Positions 52,590 through 63,389 of a stretch of 64,000 bases of DNA are shown piece after piece; the stretch's first letter is position 1; every line of letters starts with the position of its first letter. A program made the translations under genes and the position numbers. The notes under the pieces are model-generated. The model searched no databases and was not told the origin of the DNA. It worked only from the letters and a program-made list of their open reading frames with translations. The stretch spans positions 209,344,138 to 209,408,137 of the forward strand of contig OY757010.1 of assembly GCA_963580285.1 (NCBI GenBank). The letters run 5' to 3'. The stretch is from Lucinisca nassula. Taxonomy: Eukaryota; Mollusca; Bivalvia; Lucinida; Lucinidae.

Positions 52590-54809
52590 GATGCCATCTG
52601 CTTTGTTCGGAGAATACCGGAAGGGCATTAAGTTTTACCCCTGTCCGTTCGTTCGTTCGTTCGTTCGTCCGGTGACATCGTGTCCGGGCAATAACTCCTA
52701 AACCATATGGAATATATTCATGAAACTTCACAGGTGCATTCATCACACTGAGACGATGTGTCATGAACAAGGAAGACAACTCCTGCATTTTTGGTTTTTG
52801 AATTATCTGCGCTTGACTTAGTACCAAATAGTAAACTGTGTCCGGGCCATAACTCCTAAACCGTATGGAATATATTCATGAAACTTCACAGGTGCATTCA
52901 TCACACTGAGACGATGTGTCATGAACAAGGAAGACAACTCCTGCATTTTTGGTTTTTGGATTATCTGCCCTTGATGCATATATTTTATGATTGATTCGAA
53001 GTACATTTGTAATATTTTTATCCCCTTGCACAACATAGTTGTGAGAGGGGATATAGCATAACTTCACACAAATGTTCCTTATAAAAAAATCTCGAGCAAG
53101 TTCAACTTTCAAGGTAATGACCTCAAGGTCAAGGTCACTGTGTCTATTTTTAGAAAAACTTTGTCATCGCTCTTGCGCCTACATTTCTTCACCAATTTCA
53201 TTATAACTTCACACAAATGTTCCTTATAAAAAAATCTCGAGGTGTTAGACTTTCAAGGTCATGACCTCAAGGTCAAGGTCACTGTGGCTATTTTTAGAAA
53301 AACTTTGTCAATGCTCTAGCGCCTACATTTCTTCACCAATTTCATTATAACTTCACACAAATGTTCCTTATAAAAAAATCTCGAGGTGTTAGACTTTCAA
53401 GGTCATGACCTCAAGGTCAAGGTCACTGTGGCTATTTTTAGAAAAACTTTGTCATCACTCTAGCGCCTACATTTCTTCACCAATTTCAATATAACTTCAC
53501 ACAAATGTTCCTTATAAAAAATCTTGAGCGAGTTCGACTTTCAAGGTCATGACCTCAAGGTCAAGGTCACTGTGGCTATTTTTAGAAAAACTTTGTCATC
53601 GGTCTAGCGCCTACATTTCTTCACTGATTTCAATATAACTTCACACAAATGTTTCTTATGACAATATCTCGAGCGAGTTTGACTTTCAAGGTCATGACCT
53701 CAAGGTCAAGGTCACTGTGGCTATTTTTAGAAAAACTTTGTCATCGCTCCAGCGCCTACATTTCTTCACTGATTTCAATATTACTTCACACAAATGTTTC
53801 TTATGACAATATCTCGAGCGAGTTCGACTTTCAAGGTCATGACCTCAAGGTCAAGGTCACTGTTGCTATTTTTAGAAAAACTTTGTCATCGCTCTAGCGC
53901 GTACATTTCTTAACTGATTTCAATATAATTTCACACAAATGTTCCTTATGACAATATCTCGTGCGATTTCGACTTTCAAGGTCAAGGTCACTGTGGCTTT
54001 TTTAGAAAAATTTTGTTATCACTCTAGCACCTATATTTCTTCACTGATTTCAATATAACTTCACACAAATGTTCCTTATGACAATATCTCTAGTGAGTTC
54101 CACTTTCAAGGTCAAGGTCACTGTGGCTATTTTTAGAAAAACTTTGTCATCACTCTAGTGCTTACATTTCTTCACCGATTTCAATATAACTTCACACAAC
54201 TGTTCCTTATGACAATATCTCAAGCCATTTCGACTTTCAAGGTCAAGGTCACAATGGCTATTTTTTGAAAAACTTTGTCATCGCCCTAGCGACTACATTT
54301 CTTCACTGATTTCAATATAACTTCACACAAATGTTCCTTATGACAATACCTTGAGCGAGTTTGACTTTCAAGGTCAAGGTCACTGTGGCTATTTTGAGAA
54401 AAACTTTGTCATGGCTCTAGCGCTTACATTTCTTCACTGATTTCAGTATAATTTCTCACAAATGTTCCTTATGACAATATCTCGAGCTATTTCAACTTTC
54501 AAGGTCAAGGTCACTGTGGCTATTTTTAGAAAAACTTTGTCATCGCTCTAGTGCCTATATTTATTGATGGATGTTAATAGAACTTCACACAAATGTTTCT
54601 CATGATAACATCTCGAGTTGCTTTGACTTTCAAGGTCATGACCTCAAGGTCAAGGTCACTGTGGCTATTTTTAGAAAAACTTTGTCATCGCTCTACCGCC
54701 TACACTTATGATTTTAATATAATTTATGATTGATTTGAAGTACATTTGTTATATTTTTTATGAATGGCATTTGGCGGGGGCATCCGTGTCCTGTGGACAC
54801 TTTTTCTAG
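52590..54809 (+). mobile_element. Helitron-like element, family A, interrupted by array B
   Basis: Starts near TTCGGAGAATACCGGAAGGG and has two 158-bp units (from about 52685 and 52843) in reverse orientation to the copy at 1945. It ends GTGTCCTGTGGACAC (54786-54800) and CTAG (54806-54809). Array B occupies 53020-54720, flanked by two copies of TTTATGATTGATT.GAAGTAC. Confidence 0.65.
53020..54720 (+). repeat. Tandem array B, 144-bp and 129-bp units, nuclear-receptor-type motifs
   Basis: About twelve units, each with ATAACTTCACACAAATGTTC, CTTTCAAGGTCATGACCTCA, AGGTCAAGGTCACTGTGGCT and TTTAGAAAAACTTTGTCATC. Units are 144 bp to about 53930, then mostly 129 bp because CATGACCTCAAGGT is lost; the last unit has it again. 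Begins with the CCCCTTGCACAAC...GAGAGGGGAT stem. Confidence 0.8.
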
Positions 54810-54935
54810 TTTTTTTCTTTCTTTTTTCATTCTTTTTTTTTTTCGAAAAAGGTAATATCATAACATTTGGATAAACAAAATGCAAAAACTGTACTGAACA
54901 AAAACCCGTCCATAATGCCATTAGGCATTTTTCTT

Positions 54936-55105
54936 GTTACAAATTTGTTTTATGATCCAGCAGGGAGTCCCAAAAGTGCAGACAGAATGGAAACAGTGTA
55001 GATCCTGATCAGACTGCTTCATTAGAAGCAGTCTGATCTGGGTCTGCATTGTTAGATTAGGCTTGTCTGTCCCAATACTTAGGAACATTACGGTATGACA
55101 TGTTC
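54936..55105. mobile_element. MITE family 2
   Basis: ATGATCCAGCAGGGAGTCCC, hairpin GATCAGACTGCTTC.ATTA.GAAGCAGTCTGATC, end TGTCTGTCCCAATACTTAGG. Confidence 0.65.
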
Positions 55106-56277
55106 TGTTCTTAAATCTGTCTTCCCATGTTTTCTTCTGCTGGAATCTCTTTATCTCTTTGCAGAATTATCTGAATCATTATACCCACTACGGTTGTAAT
55201 ATTATGGTATGACCTAACCCCCCCCCCCCCCCACACACACACACACACACACACACTTCACACAAACACAAAGTTTAGTTGGGGCACACTGGATTCAGCT
55301 TGTCTGTCCATCTGTGACTTTTCTGTCTGCATACTTTTTGGGCTCTACAGTCTGTATTTGCCAACCGAGTTTCCACCAAACTTGATGCACAGCTTTGCAT
55401 GACAAGCTTGATCATTGTCAAAGTCCTACACATATCACAGGAGTTATGACTCTTTGTTTTTCAAATAATGCTGAAATAAGCCGTTTCTGGACTCAACACT
55501 CTGAGTTTACCAACTGATTTCCACCAAACTTGATACATGGGTTTGTATCCATGAGACCTTCACCAGAGTCATGGCCCTTTGTTCATGAAGTTTTATACAT
55601 GTTTCCCATTGCTCAAAAGTGCTTGATTGCAATTCAATTTATTTTCACTTGCTCATAATGGGTGGGGGGGGGGAGAGAGGGGGGAGGTATTTTGTTGTTT
55701 TCCAACAACAGCTCAATCTAGTTTATGTTGGGGGAATCTGGTGGTGGGTATACCTCTTTATAATCATAACCTTAGGAATTTAATAGAACACTTTCACACA
55801 GGCGTAGGTTTTAGATACCAAGCAAAAGCTGATTTTAGATATCTAGCAAAAACTGTGCAAATTTTAATGTGCGCCTAGGAAAACATTGCAATCATGACTT
55901 GTCAGTTGGAAGTTTTGCCCCCAATTTTGAGAAAATACTGACAGGGAAAACATTACCCAACCTTCTGTTTCATGACTATGGGGATTGGTGAGGAGTTCAT
56001 TGTGAAGATTAATGACATGTGTTTTCTCTAGTATGCCTCTTTATTTCTTTGGTTTAAACATATTTATTCTCTTTTCAAATGACATGTAAAATCAGTCTGT
56101 ACAAACAGAATGAAAGCAACATGTCTACATATGTAATTCTGTTTCCTTATTCATTTGTTCATACAGAGAAAGCATATATAAGTTACAGTGACTGGGGAGG
56201 CAACTATTTCAAAAACATTTTTGTCTCCCAGGAGCCATTATTTCCCCTGTAATGCTTAACACTCTGGGTTACAATTT
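55106..56277. other. Downstream TMEM128 intron stretch, no exon found
   Basis: Holds C(15) followed by (CA)n at about 55213-55254, a degenerate repeat with CCACCAAACTTGATGCACAG and CCACCAAACTTGATACATGG, and a G-run near 55660. I looked here for the last TMEM128 exon and did not find one. A candidate acceptor at 56030 opens only a short hydrophobic frame unlike the family. Confidence 0.4.
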
Positions 56278-56483
56278 CTAACCCTTATCTTGCTGAATAT
56301 TCATTTAAGCCAAACCCATTTCTGTCTGTCAACCAATCAAATTATTTGATGTAATTTATTGCTACAAATTCACAAACGGAAAGCCAAACAGTGTAGATCC
56401 TGATCAGATGGCTTCTTCAGATCTTCTGGATCTACACTGTTTCCAAAGATAGGGGTTGTCGTGAACAGCAAGATAAGAGCTAA
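56278..56483. mobile_element. piggyBac-type MITE (CTAA-bounded)
   Basis: Ends ACCCTTATCTTGCTG and CAGCAAGATAAGAGC, bounded by CTAA (decayed TTAA). Hairpin arms around TCAGATCTTCTGGATC. Confidence 0.7.
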
Positions 56484-56497
56484 AATGTTTGTTATTT

Positions 56498-56719
56498 TTC
56501 CCAGAAAACAGGCGTTGACATTTCATGGAAATTGTCTCCATTGGAGATAACTTGCATGAAATGTCAAAACCTGTTTTCAAGGAAAAATAAGAGATTTTAC
56601 GGCATTTTAGAATGTTTCTTTTATTTTTCTCAGAAAACAGATGTTGACATTTCATGCAAATTCTCCAATGGAGACAATTTGCATGAAATGTCAAAACCTG
56701 GTTTCAGGGAAAAATAAGA
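56498..56719. repeat. Two adjacent palindromic hairpins
   Basis: 56498-56594 and 56630-56719 each pair GAAAACAG..GTTGACATTTCATG with CATGAAATGTCAAAACCTG. Similar to 8495-8575. Confidence 0.65.
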
Positions 56720-57331
56720 AAAAATATCATCATTTTTTCTTCTGCCCAATTAGCCCAGAGGGTGGTTAAAGTTACAAGTCAGCTCAGTTTTGAAAAAGGA
56801 TTACAATTGTATTGTAATCGTATTCTATACTGTTTTGTATATTTATTATGCTTTATGCAAATAAAATAAAGTTTAAACCAAAGGGCTACAGGAAAGTGGA
56901 CAGGAAGTTTCAGTCTGTTCTTCTGATCAAAGCACTGATACATGTAGGACTGGTTGGTAGGGTGTGTTTGGGTGTAGACTCGGAAAATGGGCCTGAACCG
57001 AGACTTCATCTGTTGTGTTGAACACTTAAATTCATTTACTTAAATCAAACAGGGTAGATCCTGATCAGACACTGCATTTTGTGGCCTCTTATCTTGGTCT
57101 TCACTGTTTGCCAATGTTCCAGTTCATGGGCCCAGTCCAGATTACACTTTTTACACAGCACCCTGACATCACAAGGAGAAGACTAGTGATGCTATAAATA
57201 GCCAGTACCTAGATTTTGTACATGGTCAATGATAGTCACATAGTATATAGCAGGCAGAAAACTTCTGTATTTAGAAACTTTAGGTCACTTGATTAACAGT
57301 CAACCCAAAAAGGCATAAAAGACTATATCTC

Positions 57332-57558
57332 TTAACCCATTTTGTACCGGAAACCCCAAAACGTGTGGTTGGCAAACAGTGCAGGCCCAGATCAGACGCC
57401 GCAGAATGCCGGGTCTGATCAGGGCCTACACTGTTTGCAAAAAGTTACGCCATTTTCCAAACAAATTTTGAAGAAACCACAACCTGACATCCCTAAATTT
57501 TGAAATGGACTTCTGCCTTTTATAAGGAGAAAGATTCCATTTGGTACAAAAAGGGTTA
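57332..57558. mobile_element. MITE family 3
   Basis: TTAACCCATTTTGTACC start and GGTACAAAAAGGGTTATAA end. The hairpin GTGCAGGCCCAGATCAGACG...GGTCTGATCAGGGCCTACAC is well preserved. Confidence 0.75.
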
Positions 57559-58490
57559 TAAAGGGAATTACCGGTACCATATTTGACAGACATGCCTGAA
57601 CCCAGCTGGGACATATTCTACATCATCTTATCAGGGTCTACTCTGCCATTTTTTGCATGCATCATAGGTTAGAAAATTGTACTTGTTCAAACTTTAGAAC
57701 AAGTATGGTATATAGTTGAGGTGTCTAAATATGGTTGGGCAAAAACTTCACCTATTTTCAATATATATATTGATTTCTCTCCCTTGTGTTATTAGATTTT
57801 TGTATAACATCTGTTAGTGTAATCAACAAATATTGAATAATGCAGGATTTATGACTTTGGTTTATTAATCTAAATAACTGGGTAAAAATCCTTTGAGAAT
57901 ATCATATTTCTGATAGGGTTTTTGAGATTTGTTCTAGATCTTGAAAATTGATGTGCAAAGCTTTATTTTCTAAAATAAATTTTTGCTTGGTCTTTATGCA
58001 GATTGCCTGAGAAGGGTCTCTGCTGGGTGGGGACTGGGGGGATCCCCCATTGTTGTATTTTGGATTATATCATTTTGCAAAGGGTCACAGTAAAAAAAAA
58101 AACTTGGAAAATTCATACGGTGCTTGCCAATCTTTGAGAGTCACTCACCAAACTAATTTTACACTCACCCACATGCTAAGGACATGCTTCAAAAATCAAG
58201 AAAGTTCATGTATACCCAGCTGATACAGTGAAATTTTCACTATAAATTAAGACCACCTAAAATTAAATCAAAAATTAATTCTCCTTTAGAAAGCATATTT
58301 AAAAGGTTTCGGTCATTCTTTCTGTGTGTTTTCTGCACCTGTAAGAGCTCCGATAATGGTCTGCTGCGGCACATTTTGGTGTTTTCCTGTTCTTTTTTCA
58401 ACAAAGAAGACAACTTTGAATTTGAAAATTTATTTATTTTCTAATATTGAGTCTGTCAAATTAAACCATTACCGGTACTTCATTTTCCAT
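57559..58490. other. Unclassified intron or intergenic DNA
   Basis: AT-rich, with no exon or transposon end that I can name. Confidence 0.3.
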
Positions 58491-58491
58491 T

Positions 58492-58885
58492 AAAATCCTA
58501 AAAATTCAGACACCTTGAGGACTTGCTGTATTTCTCCTAAATTTTTAACAAATTTGTTTCACAATCCAGCAAGGAGTCTAAAAAGTGCAGACAGAATGGC
58601 TCAGTGTAGAACCTGATCAGACTGTTCCTGAAGCAGTCTGATCTGGGAGGCAAAAAGTGTAGATCCTGATGAGGAGCCATCTGATCCAGGGCTGCACTGT
58701 TTGCTTAGGTCTGTCTGTCCCAACACTAAGGATCATTATGGTCATTCCTGGATAGAAGCCAATACTAAGCGATGTGGATAACGTCTTGCTCAAGAACACA
58801 ACGCATGATGCATGTCATAGGACTCGAACCGTGAACCCATTGATTATGGGTCAGATGTTTTACCACTGCACCAACATGCTTGAAA
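58492..58885. mobile_element. MITE family 2 joined to a tRNA-like SINE fragment
   Basis: 58492-58745 is a MITE (CCTAAAAATTCAGACACC, two hairpin centres). 58750-58882, read on the minus strand, is tRNA-like (GTTGGTGCAGTGGTAAAAC, GGTTCGAGTCCTATG). Confidence 0.5.
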
Positions 58886-59109
58886 AGGGGGGTCTAGTCC
58901 ACAGGAGCATATAATAGAAGATTATAGGTCACACTGTCTATCATGTAGGAAGGACATTGATGTGGCACAGATGGGTGAAAGAGTGTTGTGGTCACATGCA
59001 AAGGGAGAGGGTCATTAATATAAGAAACAAGAAAAGTCAAGGAGAAAAAAGGTCTAAGTCCTTGAAAACTATAAGATTGGTCCTTGGAAAGTCACCAAAA
59101 AGTCCTTGA

Positions 59110-59419
59110 TTGTTTGTTTGTTTGGATTGGAGTTTAACGGCCCAGTCAACACTATTTAGGTCATTTTTGAGCCGGTCAGTTTACCTATCCACACTTTCCT
59201 GGGCAGGCTTATACGTAAGCGGTTAACCAGTACAGTGCACATTCTTTCGCCAGAAACTGACAACTGCCCTTCTTGAATCAGCGGAAGGGAGAGAATGACC
59301 GTAGAAAAGATTTCATGATCAATCTCCACGAAAGAATGTTGCCGACCCCGGCGGGAGTCGAACCCGCATCCTCCTGATCACCAGTCAGACGCGCATCCGA
59401 CTGAGCCAACGAGGCCGGC
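59110..59419 (-). mobile_element. tRNA-derived SINE (family I), intact with 13-bp target duplication
   Basis: Minus strand: GCCGGCCTCGTTGGCTCAGT, A box TTGGCTCAGTCGG, B box GGGTTCGACTCCC, body, and tail GGGCCGTTAAACTCCAATCC plus (CAAA)n. The 13-bp direct repeat AAAAAGTCCTTGA flanks it (59097-59109, 59420-59432). Pol III boxes look functional. Confidence 0.92.
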
Positions 59420-59574
59420 AAAAAGTCCTTGAATTTGACTTGGCCTTGCCTGTATGAACCCTGATATTCTTTCCTTTAAGAGTAGCTACTTTTGATGAGG
59501 GACTTCCCTATTAATTCTTTATCATAACTTCTTTAAGAGTAGTCCCTTTTAATAAAGGGGACACCAATAAATCC

Positions 59575-60702
59575 TTAAACCCTTTTGTACCAAATAGAAT
59601 CTTCCTCATGATTATATATAGCAGGAGTCCATTTCAAAATTTAGGGCTGATACGTTGTGTTATTTTTAGCTCGTCTGTTTTTTGAAAAAAAATCTTTCGA
59701 GCTATTGTCATCACTCCGGCGTCTGCGTAGTCGTCCTGCGTCGTCCTGAGTCGTCCTGCGTCGTTCCAAAAAAACTTAACCTTGGCTATAACTTAAAAAG
59801 TATTAGACCTAGCCTCATGAAACTTCATACACACACTCATCATCACAAGTGCTACATTTTGACCAAGGACCATAACAACATTGTTGATTTTGGCTGAATT
59901 ATCTCCCCTTTTCCAATTTTTTTCTGAAACACATTTTTTGCTCTCATTTTAATACTATTAACAACAGAGCCTTCAAACTTCACATGAATGTTCCTTGGGA
60001 CAAGACCTTTTCAGTGATACCACACTTTTTGATCTGTGACCTTGACCTTTGAACTTTGACCTATTTTTCGAAAATTTAACCGAAAACCTTAACCTTGACC
60101 ATATTTCCAAAAGTATTTGGCCTACCTTCATGAAACTTCATACACATACTCACCATCACAAGAGCTACATTCCCTACAAGTTTTATAACTCCATCTTGCA
60201 ATTTGATTGAATTATCTCCCCTTTTCTCTCCGTTTTTTTTTAAATTGTTTTTGTCTCTTATTTCAATACTATTCACAACAGAGCCTTCCAACTTCACATG
60301 AATGTTCCTTGGGACAAGACCTTTTCAGTCATACCACGCTTTTTGACCTGTGACCTTGACCTTTGAACTTTGACCTATTTTTCGAAAAATTAACCAAAAA
60401 ACTTAACCTTGACCATATTTCCAAAAGTATTTGGCCTACCTTCATGAAACTTCATACACATACTCACCATCACAAGAGCTACATTCCCTACAAGTTTTAT
60501 AACTCCATCTTGTAATTTGATTTGACTTAGAACTTTTGTTTTCTAAAAGAAACTGCAGACGAGCGTTGGCACCCGCTTGCGGTGCTCTTGTTAAAATTTA
60601 TATGGACAATAGCTGACCTTTTTCCAAATAGTGCAGGCCCTGATCTGAGGTTGCAGTTTGCCAGGGCACCCATTTTGGGGTTTCTGGTACTAAATGGGTT
60701 AA
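59575..60702. mobile_element. MITE family 3 split by a tandem-repeat element
   Basis: TTAA at 59575-59578 and 60699-60702. The left part runs to GTTGTGTTATTTTT; the right part resumes AAAATTTATATGGACAATAG with GTGCAGGCCCTGATCTGAGG. A 0.92-kb element (59670-60592) is inserted between. Confidence 0.7.
59670..60592 (+). mobile_element. Helitron-like element with about 310-bp duplicated core
   Basis: Starts AGCTCGTCTGTTTT and ends GCACCCGCTTGCGGTGC hairpin plus TCTTGTT (60586-60592). The core holds two long repeats with CATGAAACTTCATACACA and TGTGACCTTGACCTTTGAAC. Confidence 0.65.
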
Positions 60703-60744
60703 GAGTAGACTCTTTTTGATATATTAGACCTCTATTAGAAAGAG

Positions 60745-61740
60745 AGACAAAAATATTTGTATGCTTCCCGAAGGGAGAGCATAAAATTGCTGCTTTGTCC
60801 GAAGGTCTGACTGTCGATCCATCCGTCCAGCCATATGTTCGTCTGTCCATCACACTTTTGTCTGGAGCATATCTCTTAAAGTATTAAAGGTAATATAGTG
60901 AAACTTGATACACTGAGGGAAATTGCAGAATGCAAGAACCATAACCCTATCAGCAGTATTTACAGAGTGACTTCCCTTCTTAATTTTGCAGTAAAAAGCT
61001 CGTCTAGATGGGCATCAGAGGTATTGCATAGTGCAAGAACAGTAACTCTATCGCAAGAAATTTTCGAGTTATTTCCCTTTCTAATTTTTGGAATTTAAAA
61101 CTTGTCAAAAGTAATGAGGATAGACTTGATACAGTGATAGAGGGCCATCAGAGGAAGTGCAGAGCGCAAGAACCATAACTGTCAGAAGTAGCATATCTCT
61201 GAAAGGATAGAAGGGAATTGAATGAAACTTGATACATTGATAGATGGCCATCAGAGGAAGTGCAGAGTGCAGGGAATCGTGCCTGAGCATCTCCATCTGT
61301 CTGGAGAAGTGCAGAGTGCAAGAACCAAAACTGTCAGAAGTAATGGCAGAGTTTTTTCCCTTGCTAATTTTTGCACAGATTTTCTTGTTGAAATAGTTGC
61401 TTGTCTGAAGCATATTTCTGAAAGTATAGACGGTTAATGAATGAAACTTGATATACTGATAGAAAGCCATGAAGAGAAGTGCAGAATGCAAGATCTATAA
61501 CCCTGACAGCAGTATTTATGGAGTAACTTCCCTTCTTAATTTTTGCAAGAAAAAGATTGTCAGAGCATATCTCTGAAAGTATAGAAGGGAATTCAATGAA
61601 ACTTGATACATTGATAGATGGCCATCAGAATGAAGGGCAGAGTGCAGGGAATTGTGTCTGAGCATCTGTCTCTCTGGAGTTTTCTCCCTTATTATATTCT
61701 GGGTGCATAATAGAAGTGAAGGCAATGATCAGGAATCAAT
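60745..61740 (+). repeat. Tandem repeat family G (CTTGATACA...CATCAGAGGAAGTGC)
   Basis: Starts with the stem TATGCTTCCCGAAGGGAGAGCATA (about 60758). Units share AATGAAACTTGATACATTGA, GATGGCCATCAGAGGAAGTG and CAGAGTGCAAGAACCATAAC at irregular 80-140 bp spacing. Relatives at 61990-62420 (GGGAACACAAAATTGAGTTT). Noncoding. Confidence 0.55.
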
Positions 61741-61767
61741 ACAATTAACCCACACCTCCCATTTTAG

Positions 61768-61935
61768 AAGCCTCCGTGGTACAGTGGTTACGCTACTCGC
61801 CTTGTAAACCAGGGATCGCAGGATCGATCCCGGGCTTCTCCAGACTTTCGGATGAGTCTTTAAACCGAGGTCCCGTCTCCGTATGACCTTAGCTGTTGGT
61901 GGGACGTAAAACTAAAACTCACTCACTCACTCACA
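61768..61935 (+). mobile_element. tRNA-derived SINE (family IV) with (ACTC)n tail
   Basis: A box GTGGTACAGTGGTTACGC, B box GGATCGATCCCGGGC, body GACTTTCGGATGAGTC and GGTCCCGTCTCCGTATGACC, end (ACTC)n. Confidence 0.75.
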
Positions 61936-62428
61936 CCTCCCATTAGAGACACCAAAAGTAAAGAAACACAAACATGAAATAACTAGATCCTTATAGACAC
62001 CTCAATTGGGGAAAGCCAAAAGGACAGTTTTTGCCTTTTTTCATGATTTTTACATTCTTTGTTGAAAACTATTTTCTAGGAAACACACAATTGAGTTTCT
62101 TAGTCTTATGGTTTAAGAGTTTCAGACCTTGCAGGGAAATGCAGGGAAAAGTTCTTAAATTTCTCCTTTTTCTCATTATTTTTGCATTCTTTGTTGAAAA
62201 TCACTTACTAGGGAACACAAAACTGAGTTTCCTAGTCTTATGGTTTAAGAGTTACAGGCCTTGCAGGCAAAGGGTTTTGGATTCTTTGTTGAAAATCTCT
62301 ACTAGGGAACACAAAATTGAGTTTCTTAGCTTCATGGCTTAAGGGTTACTGACCTTGCAGGCAAAGGGCCGTGTATTTCTCTTTATTTTTGTTGTCCAGA
62401 GCATGTCTCTAAAAGTATTGAAGGTAAT

Positions 62429-62641
62429 CTAACTCATATCCTGCTGTTCATGACAACCCTTACCATTGCAAACAGTGTAGATCCAGATTAGATGGCTTCT
62501 GAAGAAGCCATCTGATCAGGATCTACACTGTTTGACATTCAGTTTATGAATTTGTAGGGATAAATTACATCAAGTAATCTGATAGGTCCAAAGTCAGAAA
62601 TGGGTGTGGTCAAATTGAATATTCAGCAGGATGAGGGCTAA
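62429..62641. mobile_element. piggyBac-type MITE (CTAA-bounded)
   Basis: CTAACTCATATCCTGCTG start, CAGCAGGATGAGGGCTAA end, perfect hairpin GATGGCTTCTGAAGAAGCCATC. Confidence 0.75.
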
Positions 62642-62727
62642 TGAAAGAGGGCCATTAGTGGAATTGCAAAGTGTATTATATCACCATATCTTACTCTTTC
62701 ACTAACATTACCCTCCAACTACTGCAC

Positions 62728-63020
62728 GGGCCCCGCCCATCAGGGCTTCAAGAAATAGATGGGCTGCACGATGATTCCACGCAGAGCTGAAACCAACCAC
62801 ACATGAGTACTGGTAAACTGTTGAGGATTAAGCCTACCCAGGCAAAGCTTGTGAGTCGGCCCGTCCATGCTTATAAACCCTATTAATTCATTGGGCAACA
62901 GGGCTTGAGATGTCATTTTATCTCAGTGTAGGGTAAAAGTCCCACAAAATTGTAAGTAACGTCTATAAAATGACCTATACAGTGTTGACAGGGACATTAA
63001 ACCTCAAATCAAACAAATCC
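62728..63020 (+). mobile_element. SINE family II
   Basis: Head CCCATCAGGGCTTCAAGAAA, tail GGGACATTAAACCTCAAATC plus AAAC tail. Confidence 0.8.
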
Positions 63021-63389
63021 TACTATTGCATATCTTCAGGGAGCAACCTTTGGTTTCACCAATTCTCTTGTTGAAACAGTTGCCTCTGCCTAGAAAGTGT
63101 ATTACATTCTTCATAAAAGACACAGTTTTGTCTCTGTTTCATGAAATGATTCAGATGGCAAGGAAGAGAGAATGCAATTTATAAGCTTTTCTATTCTTCT
63201 TGTCCCCTTTCTTGACACCTTTGCTGTCCCTTCATCAGGCTGATCCAAGAAGAGTCCATTTCAAAATTCAGGGGTGCCAGGTTGAGTTTTTTTAAGAAAT
63301 TTGTTTATGAAATGGCTGAAGTTCCAGGTCAGTTGTCGCTTTGGTCTGGGCCTGCAGTGTGCTGATAAGCAGAACCTATAATTAGACCA

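Noticed and set aside
56030..56093. Candidate last TMEM128 exon (TTTTCTCTAG acceptor, phase fits)
   Set aside because: It gives MPLYFFGLNIFILFSNDM then stop, with none of the conserved NIALW/P-type residues expected there; too short and dissimilar.
58003..58120. Candidate exon after TTTATGCAG with an open phase-matched frame
   Set aside because: The translation (LPEKGLCWVGTGGIPHC) has no TMEM128 likeness and no supported donor or stop context.
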